64,000 nt of DNA. It comes from Bacteroidia bacterium (GTDB lineage: Bacteria > Bacteroidota > Bacteroidia > Bacteroidales > Paludibacteraceae). This document shows positions 1-8,323 of the stretch, piece by piece. A program made the translations under genes and the position numbers. Under the pieces are notes generated by a model that searched no databases, was not told the origin of the DNA, and worked only from the letters and a program-made list of their open reading frames with translations. The stretch lies in NCBI GenBank assembly GCA_009930305.1, contig RZYM01000005.1, positions 86,699 through 150,698 of the forward strand, in the 5' to 3' direction. How positions within the stretch are numbered: position 1 is the stretch's first letter; every line of letters begins with the position of its first letter.

Positions 1-782
1 TTACTTAATTGGCTTACATTTGTTACTGAAGATTCTGAAATTGCTAATAAATAAAGTAAACGTCTTAATTTCCACAAATAGTCTACAGCAATTTGTTTTA
101 TCAATAAAACATCTACTTCAAGCATCATGTTCATGGTCTTGAGCAAATTCTCAGAGAAGTTTCGCTTCTCGAGGAAGAAAGGGTAGTATCCGTGATGCAA
201 ATAATTTTGTAGATGCGTACTTGGATCAACTTGTTTTTTTATTGCATCTGCAAATTTGGTAGGATTACGAAGAATGTCATCAAGCCTTACTGGTTCTATG
301 TTTGAACCTGCAATCAAATTAAGATATTCGCGAAATGAATATCCTTGTAAATAATATACTTTTACTAAGCCTGATAAATCTGGATTCTCTTCTTTTAATC
401 GCATTACAGAAGAACCTGTAAATACTATATGCAGTTGTGGATATAAATCGTAGCATTGCCTTATGGCAGAACTCCAATTCGGATATTTAAATACTTGGTC
501 GATAAGTAATACTTTACCTCCTCCGTCTGTAAAACGTCCTGCAAAATCGACTAAGTTGCATTCTGTAAAATAGAACTGATTAAGATTAATGTAAAGACAT
601 TCTTTTTTTTCTTCAGGGAACCTTTTAGCATATTCCAACAAAAAGGTTGTTTTCCCAACCCCTCTACATCCCTTAATGCCAATGAGTCGGTGATTCCAAT
701 CAATCTCGTCCATCAATTTGCGAGGAACAGGCGATTGTGTGTGTTCGACCAAATAATTATGTATCCTGAAAAATTTTTCCAA
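1..782 (-). CDS. AAA family ATPase (AAA_14/DUF4143 type), 3' end beyond the window
   Basis: The minus strand is open from about 782 to the left edge with no stop, so the C-terminus is missing. The Walker A motif GCRGVGKTT is clear. The surroundings (PVPRKLMDEIDWNHRLIGIKG upstream, then a LLIDQVFKYPNWSSAIRQ block, FTGSSVMRL and YLQGYSFREYLNL) are typical of the Bacteroidota ATPases that carry a DUF4143 tail; their physiological role is poorly defined. The Walker B position reads LLIDQ where the family normally has a DE pair, so the catalytic Glu is replaced by Gln. No ATG lies upstream of the conserved N-terminal part: the frame is closed by the rho stop at 795-797, and the first plausible start is TTG at 782, while ATG at 713 would remove conserved residues. 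Family confidence is high; whether it is functional is uncertain. Confidence 0.8.
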   Translation of the reverse strand, partial: MEKFFRIHNYLVEHTQSPVPRKLMDEIDWNHRLIGIKGCRGVGKTTFLLEYAKRFPEEKKECLYINLNQFYFTECNLVDFAGRFTDGGGKVLLIDQVFKYPNWSSAIRQCYDLYPQLHIVFTGSSVMRLKEENPDLSGLVKVYYLQGYSFREYLNLIAGSNIEPVRLDDILRNPTKFADAIKKQVDPSTHLQNYLHHGYYPFFLEKRNFSENLLKTMNMMLEVDVLLIKQIAVDYLWKLRRLLYLLAISESSVTNVSQLS

Positions 783-794
783 GAATTTATGATT

Positions 795-2300
795 TTATCC
801 GTTCATTGAAACTAAGAATTCTTCGTTATCCTTAGTTTTTTCCATTCTGTCTTTCAAAAATTCCATTGCTTCTACAGAATTCATATCAGACAAATGTCTT
901 CTTAATATGTACATACGATTTAGAGTGTTAGCTTCCAATAGCAAGTCATCTCTGCGGGTCCCTGATGACATAATATCTATTGCAGGGAATATACGTTTGT
1001 TAGATAATTTGCGGTCTAACTGTAATTCCATATTACCGGTTCCCTTAAACTCTTCAAAAATCACATCGTCCATCTTAGAGCCTGTTTCTATTAGAGCAGT
1101 TGCAATAATAGTTAAACTGCCTCCATTTTCAATGTTCCTTGCAGCTCCAAAGAAACGTTTTGGCTTATGTAGAGCATTCGCATCAACACCTCCTGATAAA
1201 ACTTTACCTGATGCAGGTGCAGTTGTGTTATATGCACGTGCCAATCTTGTGATTGAATCAAGCAAAATAACAACATCATGTCCGCATTCAACCAAACGTT
1301 TTGCTTTTTCATGTACAATAGAAGCTACTTTAACGTGCTTTTCTGCAGGTTCGTCGAATGTTGATGATACAACTTCGGCTCTAACGCTGCGTGCCATGTC
1401 TGTAACTTCTTCAGGACGCTCATCTATAAGTAATATAATCATGTATACCTCAGGGTGATTCTCAAGTATAGCATTGGCTAATTCTTTAAGTAATACTGTT
1501 TTACCTGTTTTTGGTTGAGCAACAATTAAACCGCGTTGTCCTTTGCCTATAGGACAGAATAAATCGACTATACGTGTAGACATCGAAGTACTCTTACCTC
1601 CATTCAATTTAAATTTTTCGTCCGGGAATAATGGGGTTAAATGTTCAAATGGTACTCTATCTCTTACAAATGAAGGGTCACGTCCATTAATTTTATCAAC
1701 TCTTACAAGTGGAAAGTATTTTTCGCCATCTTTAGGCGGGCGTATAGGACCTTCAACAGTATCGCCTGTTAGCAACCCGAATAAACGAATCTGCGATTGA
1801 GATACATATATATCGTCAGGCGATGAAAAATAGTCGTATTCAGGAGAACGTAAAAATCCGTATCCATCTTGAACTATTTCAAGTACACCGCTACCTTTAA
1901 GAATGTCGTCAAATTCGTATGGTTTTTCTTCAGGTTTATGGTTATGTTTAAAGTCAGGGCGTTTGTGAGATTCTTTGTTTTGCTCGTTGGATTTTTCAGG
2001 TAATTCACTTGGGGAAGTAGTATTTGTTACTTCAGACTCTTTATCGGGAGTCTCTATTGTTTCTTCCTTTTGTATTGCTTTCTCTTCACTGCTTTTACGC
2101 AATTTCTCTGCTATTGTTTCCATAATGACTTCTCCGTCTGAAATTGGAATAGATGCAATAGGCGGTGTAGTATCTGTTATAACGTGTGATTCTGCTACAA
2201 ACTCAGTGGCACCATCTGTTTGTGTTGCTACCGTGGCAACTTTCTCGGGCGTGCGTTTAATGCGTGTCCGTTTTTTCTTGACAACTTCTTCTTCAGCCAT
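795..2300 (-). CDS. rho: Transcription termination factor Rho
   Basis: Hexameric RNA-dependent ATPase that ends transcription of untranslated RNA. Using the ATG at 2300 ([10 protein letters not shown]) gives 501 residues; the frame stays open nine codons further upstream, but those codons look non-conserved. About the first 130 residues are a charged, low-complexity extension usual for Bacteroidota Rho. The cold-shock-like RNA-binding domain follows ([31 protein letters not shown]). The RecA-like core has Walker A QPKTGKT, Walker [17 protein letters not shown], the Q-loop region [20 protein letters not shown] and the R-loop region around [11 protein letters not shown]. It has its own promoter box about 100 nt upstream and a 7-bp hairpin in the leader. 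The ATPase fragment follows after 12 nt. Identification is secure. Confidence 0.98.
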   Translation of the reverse strand: MAEEEVVKKKRTRIKRTPEKVATVATQTDGATEFVAESHVITDTTPPIASIPISDGEVIMETIAEKLRKSSEEKAIQKEETIETPDKESEVTNTTSPSELPEKSNEQNKESHKRPDFKHNHKPEEKPYEFDDILKGSGVLEIVQDGYGFLRSPEYDYFSSPDDIYVSQSQIRLFGLLTGDTVEGPIRPPKDGEKYFPLVRVDKINGRDPSFVRDRVPFEHLTPLFPDEKFKLNGGKSTSMSTRIVDLFCPIGKGQRGLIVAQPKTGKTVLLKELANAILENHPEVYMIILLIDERPEEVTDMARSVRAEVVSSTFDEPAEKHVKVASIVHEKAKRLVECGHDVVILLDSITRLARAYNTTAPASGKVLSGGVDANALHKPKRFFGAARNIENGGSLTIIATALIETGSKMDDVIFEEFKGTGNMELQLDRKLSNKRIFPAIDIMSSGTRRDDLLLEANTLNRMYILRRHLSDMNSVEAMEFLKDRMEKTKDNEEFLVSMNG

Positions 2301-2365
2301 AAAAATGTAATGATTTTGCAATTGCAAAAAATGGTCAATAAGTTATATATAAGTTTTGGAAAAAT

Positions 2366-2389
2366 CGTTGGCAGTAGTTATCGCCAACG
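2366..2389 (-). promoter_or_regulatory. Hairpin in the rho leader
   Basis: Perfect 7-bp inverted repeat CGTTGGC/GCCAACG around a 10-nt loop, inside the transcribed leader about 70 nt before the rho start. rho is autoregulated in several bacteria, so a leader element is plausible, but its function here is inferred only from position. Confidence 0.35.
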
Positions 2390-2400
2390 CTTAACGGCAA

Positions 2401-2408
2401 CAAAGATA
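2401..2408 (-). promoter_or_regulatory. -7 promoter box of rho
   Basis: TATCTTTG on the minus strand matches the Bacteroidota -7 consensus TAnnTTTG. It lies 100 nt before the rho start, leaving a long untranslated leader. Confidence 0.6.
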
Positions 2409-2455
2409 GTGTTTTTTTTTAATAAACTTATCAAATGCTATTTTTTTTATATCAC

Positions 2456-4015
2456 TTACATAACAAATTCAAGTTCAACATTATCAGGAGGAAACTGTTT
2501 TGCGATATCTTGTGGATGCATTATATGGCTTGTGGTTTGTATCGGTTTGTATTCGACTATGCCGTTGCTGATGCTATATGTTCCGTTGTTTTCAGTAAAT
2601 AAACTATCAGATAAGTAAAATTCTGCATTAGTTGAAGGATGCTTGGCTGTGTATATATTTAAATAATCTAAGGCATGCATTATTCTATACATTCCAAAAT
2701 CTTGTTCTATTATGCCTGTACCGAAATCAAATTGTTCAGGGCTGCGAAAATATAATGGACTTTTGTTGTATGGTGTAAAATCAAACTTATCAGACCATGC
2801 GTTAAAGTCTTTGTTCTCTTGTATAGCATATACAATTTTTACATCCTTACGCCATAGCTTTAGAAGTGATTTTTTAATAACATCATATGCAAAGCCTTTA
2901 TTACGGTATTGCGGAGATGTTGCCAAACCATATAGGTAAGCTATTTTATCTATGTCTTGGTTTTTAAAAATATGTAAATGGATCATCGCAGCTAAATCGT
3001 TTCCTTGATAGTTTAAAATGCGATTATCATTTTTTGAATAATTAATAAGATATGAAGAGATAAATTCATCACTATCACCAAAGCAAGTTTTCCATAATTT
3101 CCATATTTCAGTTTCGTCGCTCTTTGAAATTGAATAGTAATTGTTTGATAAAAATTCGGGATAATATGATAATTTTGACTTGCGCAAACCCATTATTCCC
3201 ATATCCTCTTCGCGATTAATAAGTTCTATATCTTTCGGTAGATGTGATGCTAATAATTGGTTAATGTAACTATATGTGCCAATGTATTGTGTATTAGCTT
3301 TTTCTGCGTGTACACAAAATATTTTTTTATTCAAATATGATCCAAATGAAAATGCAACAGCGCGTTCGTCAATATAAAGAATGATTCCAAATATATCTAA
3401 GGTATCGAAATGCATTAGTGATTGTCTTATCATATCACTCTCTTCATTTATTTCATAACCGTGAATAACCTTTTCTTTGTTCCATAACGTCATCAAATTT
3501 TCGACTTCTTCTTTATCAGTGTTATTCAGTAATCTATAGCTTGAATTTTTGTATAACCTTTTAAACTGATTAATTTGATTACGCTTAGTCTGTAAGCTTT
3601 TCCCACTCAAAGTACGTAGTGATTCTGTTGTGTACAGATAATCTTCTAAATCGCGATTCTGATATATGTAGCTATTATTTCCGATTGATGTTTGCTTATA
3701 AATGTCGGTGAATTCTTTACTCATTGAATACAAACGTAGTGGTTGATTATATGACGCGGCATCTTCAACCATAATATTGATTATATCCGAATCAATATTG
3801 TTACCAATAGGTTGCAAGTATCCTATTTTGTTTTTGCTATCAATCAAAAACTTTATAATTAAGCAATTGTTGTATATACACCAGCCAGTATGATATTTAT
3901 GTCGCCATGAAAAGAGATTCGCAAATGCGTAGTTACAACTTTGCGTAACTAAATTAGTTAAGTAGTAGTCTAACTTTTCCTTGTCAATTATATCAATATC
4001 TTGAAAGTGAAGCAT
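2456..4015 (-). CDS. DUF2156 / GNAT acyltransferase two-domain fusion
   Basis: 519 residues. Roughly the first 295 residues match the DUF2156 pattern, a double-GNAT fold related to the catalytic part of aminoacyl-phosphatidylglycerol synthases: SCNYAFANLFSWRHKY near the start, SGKSLQTKRNQINQF, a region around INREEDMGIMGLRKSKLSY, and a conserved PEFLSNNY-like end. A second, separate GNAT module begins near residue 305, with an acetyl-CoA-loop-like segment ATSPQYRNKGFAYDVIKKSL. In Bacteroidota I know DUF2156 and GNAT proteins mainly as separate, often adjacent genes, so the single chain suggests a fusion. There is no signal peptide or membrane segment, so it is probably cytoplasmic. The acceptor substrate cannot be told from sequence. 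It has its own promoter box 22 nt upstream and looks monocistronic. Confidence 0.75.
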   Translation of the reverse strand: MLHFQDIDIIDKEKLDYYLTNLVTQSCNYAFANLFSWRHKYHTGWCIYNNCLIIKFLIDSKNKIGYLQPIGNNIDSDIINIMVEDAASYNQPLRLYSMSKEFTDIYKQTSIGNNSYIYQNRDLEDYLYTTESLRTLSGKSLQTKRNQINQFKRLYKNSSYRLLNNTDKEEVENLMTLWNKEKVIHGYEINEESDMIRQSLMHFDTLDIFGIILYIDERAVAFSFGSYLNKKIFCVHAEKANTQYIGTYSYINQLLASHLPKDIELINREEDMGIMGLRKSKLSYYPEFLSNNYYSISKSDETEIWKLWKTCFGDSDEFISSYLINYSKNDNRILNYQGNDLAAMIHLHIFKNQDIDKIAYLYGLATSPQYRNKGFAYDVIKKSLLKLWRKDVKIVYAIQENKDFNAWSDKFDFTPYNKSPLYFRSPEQFDFGTGIIEQDFGMYRIMHALDYLNIYTAKHPSTNAEFYLSDSLFTENNGTYSISNGIVEYKPIQTTSHIMHPQDIAKQFPPDNVELEFVM

Positions 4016-4037
4016 GCTTATTGTATTAATTCTTTTA

Positions 4038-4045
4038 CAAAGTTA
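4038..4045 (-). promoter_or_regulatory. -7 promoter box of the DUF2156-GNAT gene
   Basis: TAACTTTG on the minus strand, 22 nt before the ATG at 4015. Confidence 0.6.
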
Positions 4046-4061
4046 CGAATTAAAACAATAA

Positions 4062-4093
4062 AAAGGCGGCTTGTCATTTGGCAAGCCGCCTTT
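4062..4093 (-). terminator. Terminator of the amylase gene
   Basis: A 12-bp perfect stem (AAAGGCGGCTTG and its complement) with an 8-nt loop, followed on the minus strand by CTTTTTATTGTTTT. It lies 15 nt beyond the amylase stop codon. Confidence 0.9.
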
Positions 4094-4108
4094 CAAAATT
4101 ATAACACT

Positions 4109-6484
4109 TTACTTTTTAATTAATTTCTTAATTACAGTTTGACCTGATGATAATTGTATCTCTACAAAATACATTGCAGGTGATGCAGATGATATATCAA
4201 AGCTGCTTGAATTGCCTTCGTAAATTCTATTTGCGCTCATATCTCGAACAATTACATTTGCAATTTCTTCTTCGCATTGAATTGATACAAGACCTGATGT
4301 TGGGTTAGGGTATATATTAACTTCGCTTTGAAGCGTTTCGTCAATAGCTGTTCCCGGACATGAAGTTTCTTCCCACAAATAGGTTGTGTTTCCGTATTCA
4401 TCTTGGCCGGTTTCTCCGGTTAATTGTACACAAATACTTGTTTCAGAACTGATTGTTGTCGTTTGCTTTGCATTACCACCATTGTTAAATATTACATTTA
4501 ACGATGTTGTTGTTGCATTTATGCTATAAAATCCATCTTGCCCAAGAGCTACGGTAGCACCGGGCCATTCACCTCCAACGATATGACAATTTGTTGTTGA
4601 AAAATATTCGTGGTTTTTCAATTTAATGGTAATACTACTTGGCTGAACACCACATTTTGTAGGTGTTATTATTGCACCTGTACCTGCAGCACTGCCATCC
4701 CAACAGTAATCAACAGAAGTACTTAAATCAATAGTTTTATGTCCGTTGTCATTGTCGTTGAAGATAATATTAACAGGGCGTACATCAGTTTCTGTAATTG
4801 TGTATGTGTACTCGTCTCCCGATTTAGTAAGAGCTTTACCTGGCCAAGCTCCAAAAACTTCAGTATTAGTTCCTGTCCATGCATATAATGATACAGAAGT
4901 CCATGTTGATGGCGCTTTGAATGTAATGTTTAAACCGGCAGGTCTCTCTGTTAAGAATGTTCCACTTACAATACTTGACTGTTCGGAACCGTCAATTGCG
5001 ATAGCTTTAATAGTTGTATTGTTAGTTGTAATCGTAATAGCTGTAGTATATATAGTTGAACTTGCCGATGGAGTTGTACCATCTGTTGTGTAATAAATAG
5101 AACCTGCAGATGCACTTAATGCTACTTGTCCGTTAGGGCCTACATATCCGCCGTTAGGGCTCATTGTAACAGTAGGTCCGACTGGAACTTGTACATTTGT
5201 ATAATATGCCCATTTACTTCCACTACCTGCTAAAGTGTAACCCGCAGGAGCAGACCAACCGCTACCGATAAAGCATATAAGTGTACCATTTGTACCTGTA
5301 GTAGTACATTGATAGTAACTATTATTTGTACCTCCGGTTGAAGCAGCAGATTGACTATGAATACCGCATGCTTTACGCGCTGCAATCATTTTCTTGATAG
5401 CCTCTTTACAGCTAACCCAGTGAGGATAGAATACGCATGGTATACCTGGTGCAGAAAGAATATATGCATTTGCGGCTTCCCAATCTCCACTGAATTTATT
5501 TTCATTGCGGAATGTGTCGTGGTTGTCAACAAATGTTACAGAGTAACGCTTCATTTCATCAGCTCCGCATAAACCTTGTGGTACACCATATCCACTTGCC
5601 ATTCCAGAGTAATTATTGGCAGCTAAAGAATTGTTTAACGCTGCATATTTCATTGGAAAGTCAAAAGCGCATGAGGTATTGCTTGTTTCGTTAATCCAAT
5701 GTTTTACAGCATTATAATCTCCGTCCCAATATTCACCTACCGACATATATGCTCCGGCAGCCTCGTTATAATCTTTTGTGTATTTACCAAGATATCCTTT
5801 TACAAGGTCATAGCGCCATCCGTCATATCCTATTTCGTTTTTCATCCATTGCAGATAAGCCTTAACAGCATTTTGTATATAAGTGTTTGAATGGTCTAAA
5901 TCGCGTGCTGAACAATAACCTCCTGATGCACTACATTGTGTATCGTATCCTGCATCTTTAGCACCTGTACAACCATATCCACTACCTACTGCTTCGTCGT
6001 CGCTACATATATATTTGTTACTACTAGTACTTTCGTATAAAGTAAAACTACCATAAGTGCCGAAATCTTCGTTGCAGAAATCAACCCAACCATAATTTCC
6101 GGCACGGTGATTTACAACTATATCGGCCATTGCACGAGTACCTTTGTTTTTTAAGGCTGTAATAAGATTCTTTAAACTTGTTTTAGTACCCCATGATGTG
6201 CTTAGGTTACTCCATTGTTTTGGGTGGTAACCGCAACCGCCATCAGAAGAAGATGCAGGTGGTAGCCATATAATACTAAAACTTGCTGACAACTCATCGA
6301 CTTGACTCAAAAGGTCAGTCCATTTAGTTGTTCCATAAGTATTATCGTCTCCGTAAGAATCCCAATAGAAACCCTGAAGTATAACATCAGGAGCGTTAGC
6401 AGGAGCTTGAGCTTGCATAAAACCGGCGCATAATAGGAGACTTACGCCCACAAGCAGTTTTTTGAAAAGATTTCTTTTTTTCAT
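4109..6484 (-). CDS. Secreted alpha-amylase, GH13, with starch-binding modules and sorting domain
   Basis: 791 residues that hydrolyse internal alpha-1,4 bonds of starch-like glucans outside the cell. A signal peptide ends near residue 25 (GFMQAQA). The GH13 barrel spans about 32-430, with ADIVVNH, nucleophile Asp226 in DGWRYDLVKG, acid/base Glu251 in VGEYW and Asp323 in FVDNHDT, so all three catalytic acids are present. After it come a CHB_HEX_C-like sandwich (about 437-512), two CBM26-like starch-binding modules (about 518-592 and 617-690, with WPGKAL and WPGATV) and a type IX secretion-like C-terminal domain (NIYPNPTSG to the terminal IKKLIKK). The sorting domain implies surface attachment or release through the T9SS. 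The gene is monocistronic, with a long leader and a strong terminator. Confidence 0.93.
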   Translation of the reverse strand: MKKRNLFKKLLVGVSLLLCAGFMQAQAPANAPDVILQGFYWDSYGDDNTYGTTKWTDLLSQVDELSASFSIIWLPPASSSDGGCGYHPKQWSNLSTSWGTKTSLKNLITALKNKGTRAMADIVVNHRAGNYGWVDFCNEDFGTYGSFTLYESTSSNKYICSDDEAVGSGYGCTGAKDAGYDTQCSASGGYCSARDLDHSNTYIQNAVKAYLQWMKNEIGYDGWRYDLVKGYLGKYTKDYNEAAGAYMSVGEYWDGDYNAVKHWINETSNTSCAFDFPMKYAALNNSLAANNYSGMASGYGVPQGLCGADEMKRYSVTFVDNHDTFRNENKFSGDWEAANAYILSAPGIPCVFYPHWVSCKEAIKKMIAARKACGIHSQSAASTGGTNNSYYQCTTTGTNGTLICFIGSGWSAPAGYTLAGSGSKWAYYTNVQVPVGPTVTMSPNGGYVGPNGQVALSASAGSIYYTTDGTTPSASSTIYTTAITITTNNTTIKAIAIDGSEQSSIVSGTFLTERPAGLNITFKAPSTWTSVSLYAWTGTNTEVFGAWPGKALTKSGDEYTYTITETDVRPVNIIFNDNDNGHKTIDLSTSVDYCWDGSAAGTGAIITPTKCGVQPSSITIKLKNHEYFSTTNCHIVGGEWPGATVALGQDGFYSINATTTSLNVIFNNGGNAKQTTTISSETSICVQLTGETGQDEYGNTTYLWEETSCPGTAIDETLQSEVNIYPNPTSGLVSIQCEEEIANVIVRDMSANRIYEGNSSSFDISSASPAMYFVEIQLSSGQTVIKKLIKK

Positions 6485-6505
6485 TAATTAATGGTTTAAA
6501 GGGTT

Positions 6506-6561
6506 AGCAATATGTGTATTTTAAAACGTGTATTGCTCTTATGCGCGCTTTTTAAAATACA
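6506..6561 (-). promoter_or_regulatory. Overlapping inverted repeats in the amylase leader
   Basis: The untranslated leader holds a perfect 12-bp inverted repeat, TGTATTTTAAAA at 6515-6526 with its complement at 6550-6561. A second pair, AGCAATA at 6506-6512 with TATTGCT at 6531-6537, interleaves with it. The two pairings would be mutually exclusive or form a pseudoknot. Function is unknown. Confidence 0.4.
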
Positions 6562-6570
6562 ATAATCACG

Positions 6571-6578
6571 CAAAGTTA
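6571..6578 (-). promoter_or_regulatory. -7 promoter box of the amylase gene
   Basis: TAACTTTG on the minus strand, 86 nt before the amylase ATG. Confidence 0.6.
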
Positions 6579-6611
6579 CTAAAATAGTTTTGAAAAACAA
6601 AGGTTGAGATG

Positions 6612-7346
6612 TTAATATTCAACTTTTGTCAAGAATAAAGCTTTTGCTGGTACAGACATACCTGCTTTACAGCGGTTTTTTTGTTCAACTATATGACAAA
6701 ATTCGTCTATGTTTATTTTGTGACTTCCTACGTCTAGTAATGTCCCGACAATTGCTCTTACCATGTTGCGTAGAAACCTATCGGCTTGTATTGTAAATAC
6801 CCAACTATCTTCAGATATTTGTTTCCAATCAGCCTGCATTATTTTGCAATTGTTGGTTCTGGTGTCTGTATGTAGTTTACTAAAACTGGTAAAGTCTGTA
6901 TATTCGAAAAGTTTGTTTGCAGCCTTATTCATTAAATCAAAATCGGTGTCAATAGGTACTCTCATTGACAAATTTTCTTTGAATACGTTTTTTGAAGTGC
7001 ATACAAAGTATTGATATGTGCGAGATTTTGCACTGAATCTTGCATGCATATCATCTGTTACAATGTAAATTGAGTAGACTGCTATATCTTTAGGTAATAT
7101 TAAATTAAGTTTATAGCGTAATTCTTCAGTGTTATCTATTATGTTTTCTATGTTGAAGTGTGCAATCATTTCTTTTGCATGTACTCCGGTATCTGTACGT
7201 CCGGCTCCAACAATTGCAATCGGTTTGCCTAATATTATTGATATACCTTTTTCAATAGTTGCTTGTACACTATTCCCGTTCGGCTGTATTTGCCAACCGT
7301 TATAGTTAGAACCATTGTATGCTAATTTTATAAAATATCTAGGCAT
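6612..7346 (-). CDS. truA: tRNA pseudouridine(38-40) synthase TruA
   Basis: Converts uridines 38-40 in the tRNA anticodon arm to pseudouridine. 244 residues, normal for the family. The N-terminus YFIKLAYNGSNYNGWQIQPN and the catalytic loop VGAGRTDTGVHA (nucleophile Asp52) are textbook; the second half has RFLRNMVRAIVGTLLDVG, also conserved. The gene starts 8 nt after pdxB ends and has no promoter box of its own, so it is probably the last gene of the S46-like/pdxB/truA operon. Confidence 0.97.
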   Translation of the reverse strand: MPRYFIKLAYNGSNYNGWQIQPNGNSVQATIEKGISIILGKPIAIVGAGRTDTGVHAKEMIAHFNIENIIDNTEELRYKLNLILPKDIAVYSIYIVTDDMHARFSAKSRTYQYFVCTSKNVFKENLSMRVPIDTDFDLMNKAANKLFEYTDFTSFSKLHTDTRTNNCKIMQADWKQISEDSWVFTIQADRFLRNMVRAIVGTLLDVGSHKINIDEFCHIVEQKNRCKAGMSVPAKALFLTKVEY

Positions 7347-7354
7347 ATCTTTGA

Positions 7355-8323
7355 TTAAAATGTTATTATGTCGCGGCGTGTGGGGTAGTGATTTCTAAAG
7401 TCCTCAAACTTATCCGGTTGAAGTTTTAATTTATCACTTTCTTCTTTTACATTGTAAGTCAGATTGTCTTTAGGTGGAAGATTAATAATAATTGTTTTTT
7501 TGATTCCAAAGAATTGACAAATATTAGTGGCTGCTATTCTTGTTCCATTGGCTTTCCCGTCAATTGAATAACCTGCAATATGTGGAGTTCCAATAATTAC
7601 CTTATTTAGTAATTCAACGTTGATTTTAGGCTCGTTTTCCCAACAGTCAAGAACAATCTTATTGTAACATTTTAATAAAGCTGCACTATCGCACACTTCG
7701 CCTCTTGCGGCATTTATAATAAGTGGATTACGCTTACAATTGCTTATAAAATCATCATCAACAATGTGATATGTAGAATCATTTAAAGGTACGTGAAACG
7801 TAATAATATCAGACTTATTTTGTATCTCTGATATTGGAACAAACGAAGAAGATTTCTCCGCAATTTGTCTGGGTGGGTCGTTTAGCAATACTTTAAAACC
7901 TAAGAATTTTGCTAACTTAGCAATTCTGAAACCGACATTCCCCACACCAACAATACCTATAGTTTTTTGTGTAGGGAATGATTCTGTAAATTTAAGTACG
8001 GCATTTATATAATTGACAACAGAATTTGCATTGCAACCAGGTGCATTTGACCATTTTATGCCGTTTGCTTCACAATATTCAATATCAATATGATCGTATC
8101 CTATTGTAGCAGTAGCAATGTATTTAACGGAACTGCCGCTTAATAGGCTCTTATTACATTTTGTCCGCGTTCTAATAATAAGAGCATCAGTATCTTGTAT
8201 TGCAATTTTATTAATGTCGGGTGCAGCTAAGTATTGAATATCTGCTACATCTTCAAATATGCCACGTAAAAACGGAATGTTTTCGTCTGCAACGATTTTA
8301 ATTTTCGCTTTTTGTAGACTCAT
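7355..8323 (-). CDS. pdxB: 4-phosphoerythronate dehydrogenase PdxB
   Basis: NAD-dependent oxidation of 4-phospho-D-erythronate, the second step of DXP-dependent pyridoxal phosphate synthesis. I start it at ATG 8323 (MSLQKAKIKIVADENIPFL), 322 residues; a longer frame opens at 8353 inside the preceding gene. The N-terminal KIVADENIPFLRGIF is diagnostic. The Rossmann region GIVGVGNVGFRIAKLAKFLG, the NAARGEVCD block, the LDCWENEP block and the GTPHIAGYS histidine are all visible. It is shorter than the 378-residue E. coli enzyme, the difference lying in the C-terminal dimerisation part. It overlaps the end of the S46-like gene by 26 nt, which indicates coupled expression. Confidence 0.93.
   Translation of the reverse strand: MSLQKAKIKIVADENIPFLRGIFEDVADIQYLAAPDINKIAIQDTDALIIRTRTKCNKSLLSGSSVKYIATATIGYDHIDIEYCEANGIKWSNAPGCNANSVVNYINAVLKFTESFPTQKTIGIVGVGNVGFRIAKLAKFLGFKVLLNDPPRQIAEKSSSFVPISEIQNKSDIITFHVPLNDSTYHIVDDDFISNCKRNPLIINAARGEVCDSAALLKCYNKIVLDCWENEPKINVELLNKVIIGTPHIAGYSIDGKANGTRIAATNICQFFGIKKTIIINLPPKDNLTYNVKEESDKLKLQPDKFEDFRNHYPTRRDIITF

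Noticed and set aside
907..1458. 183-codon plus-strand open frame inside rho
   Set aside because: It is antisense to the conserved RecA core of rho, and the translated sequence has no motif; it is a shadow of a real gene. The same holds for other frames inside the giant protein, mutB, gapA and rny.
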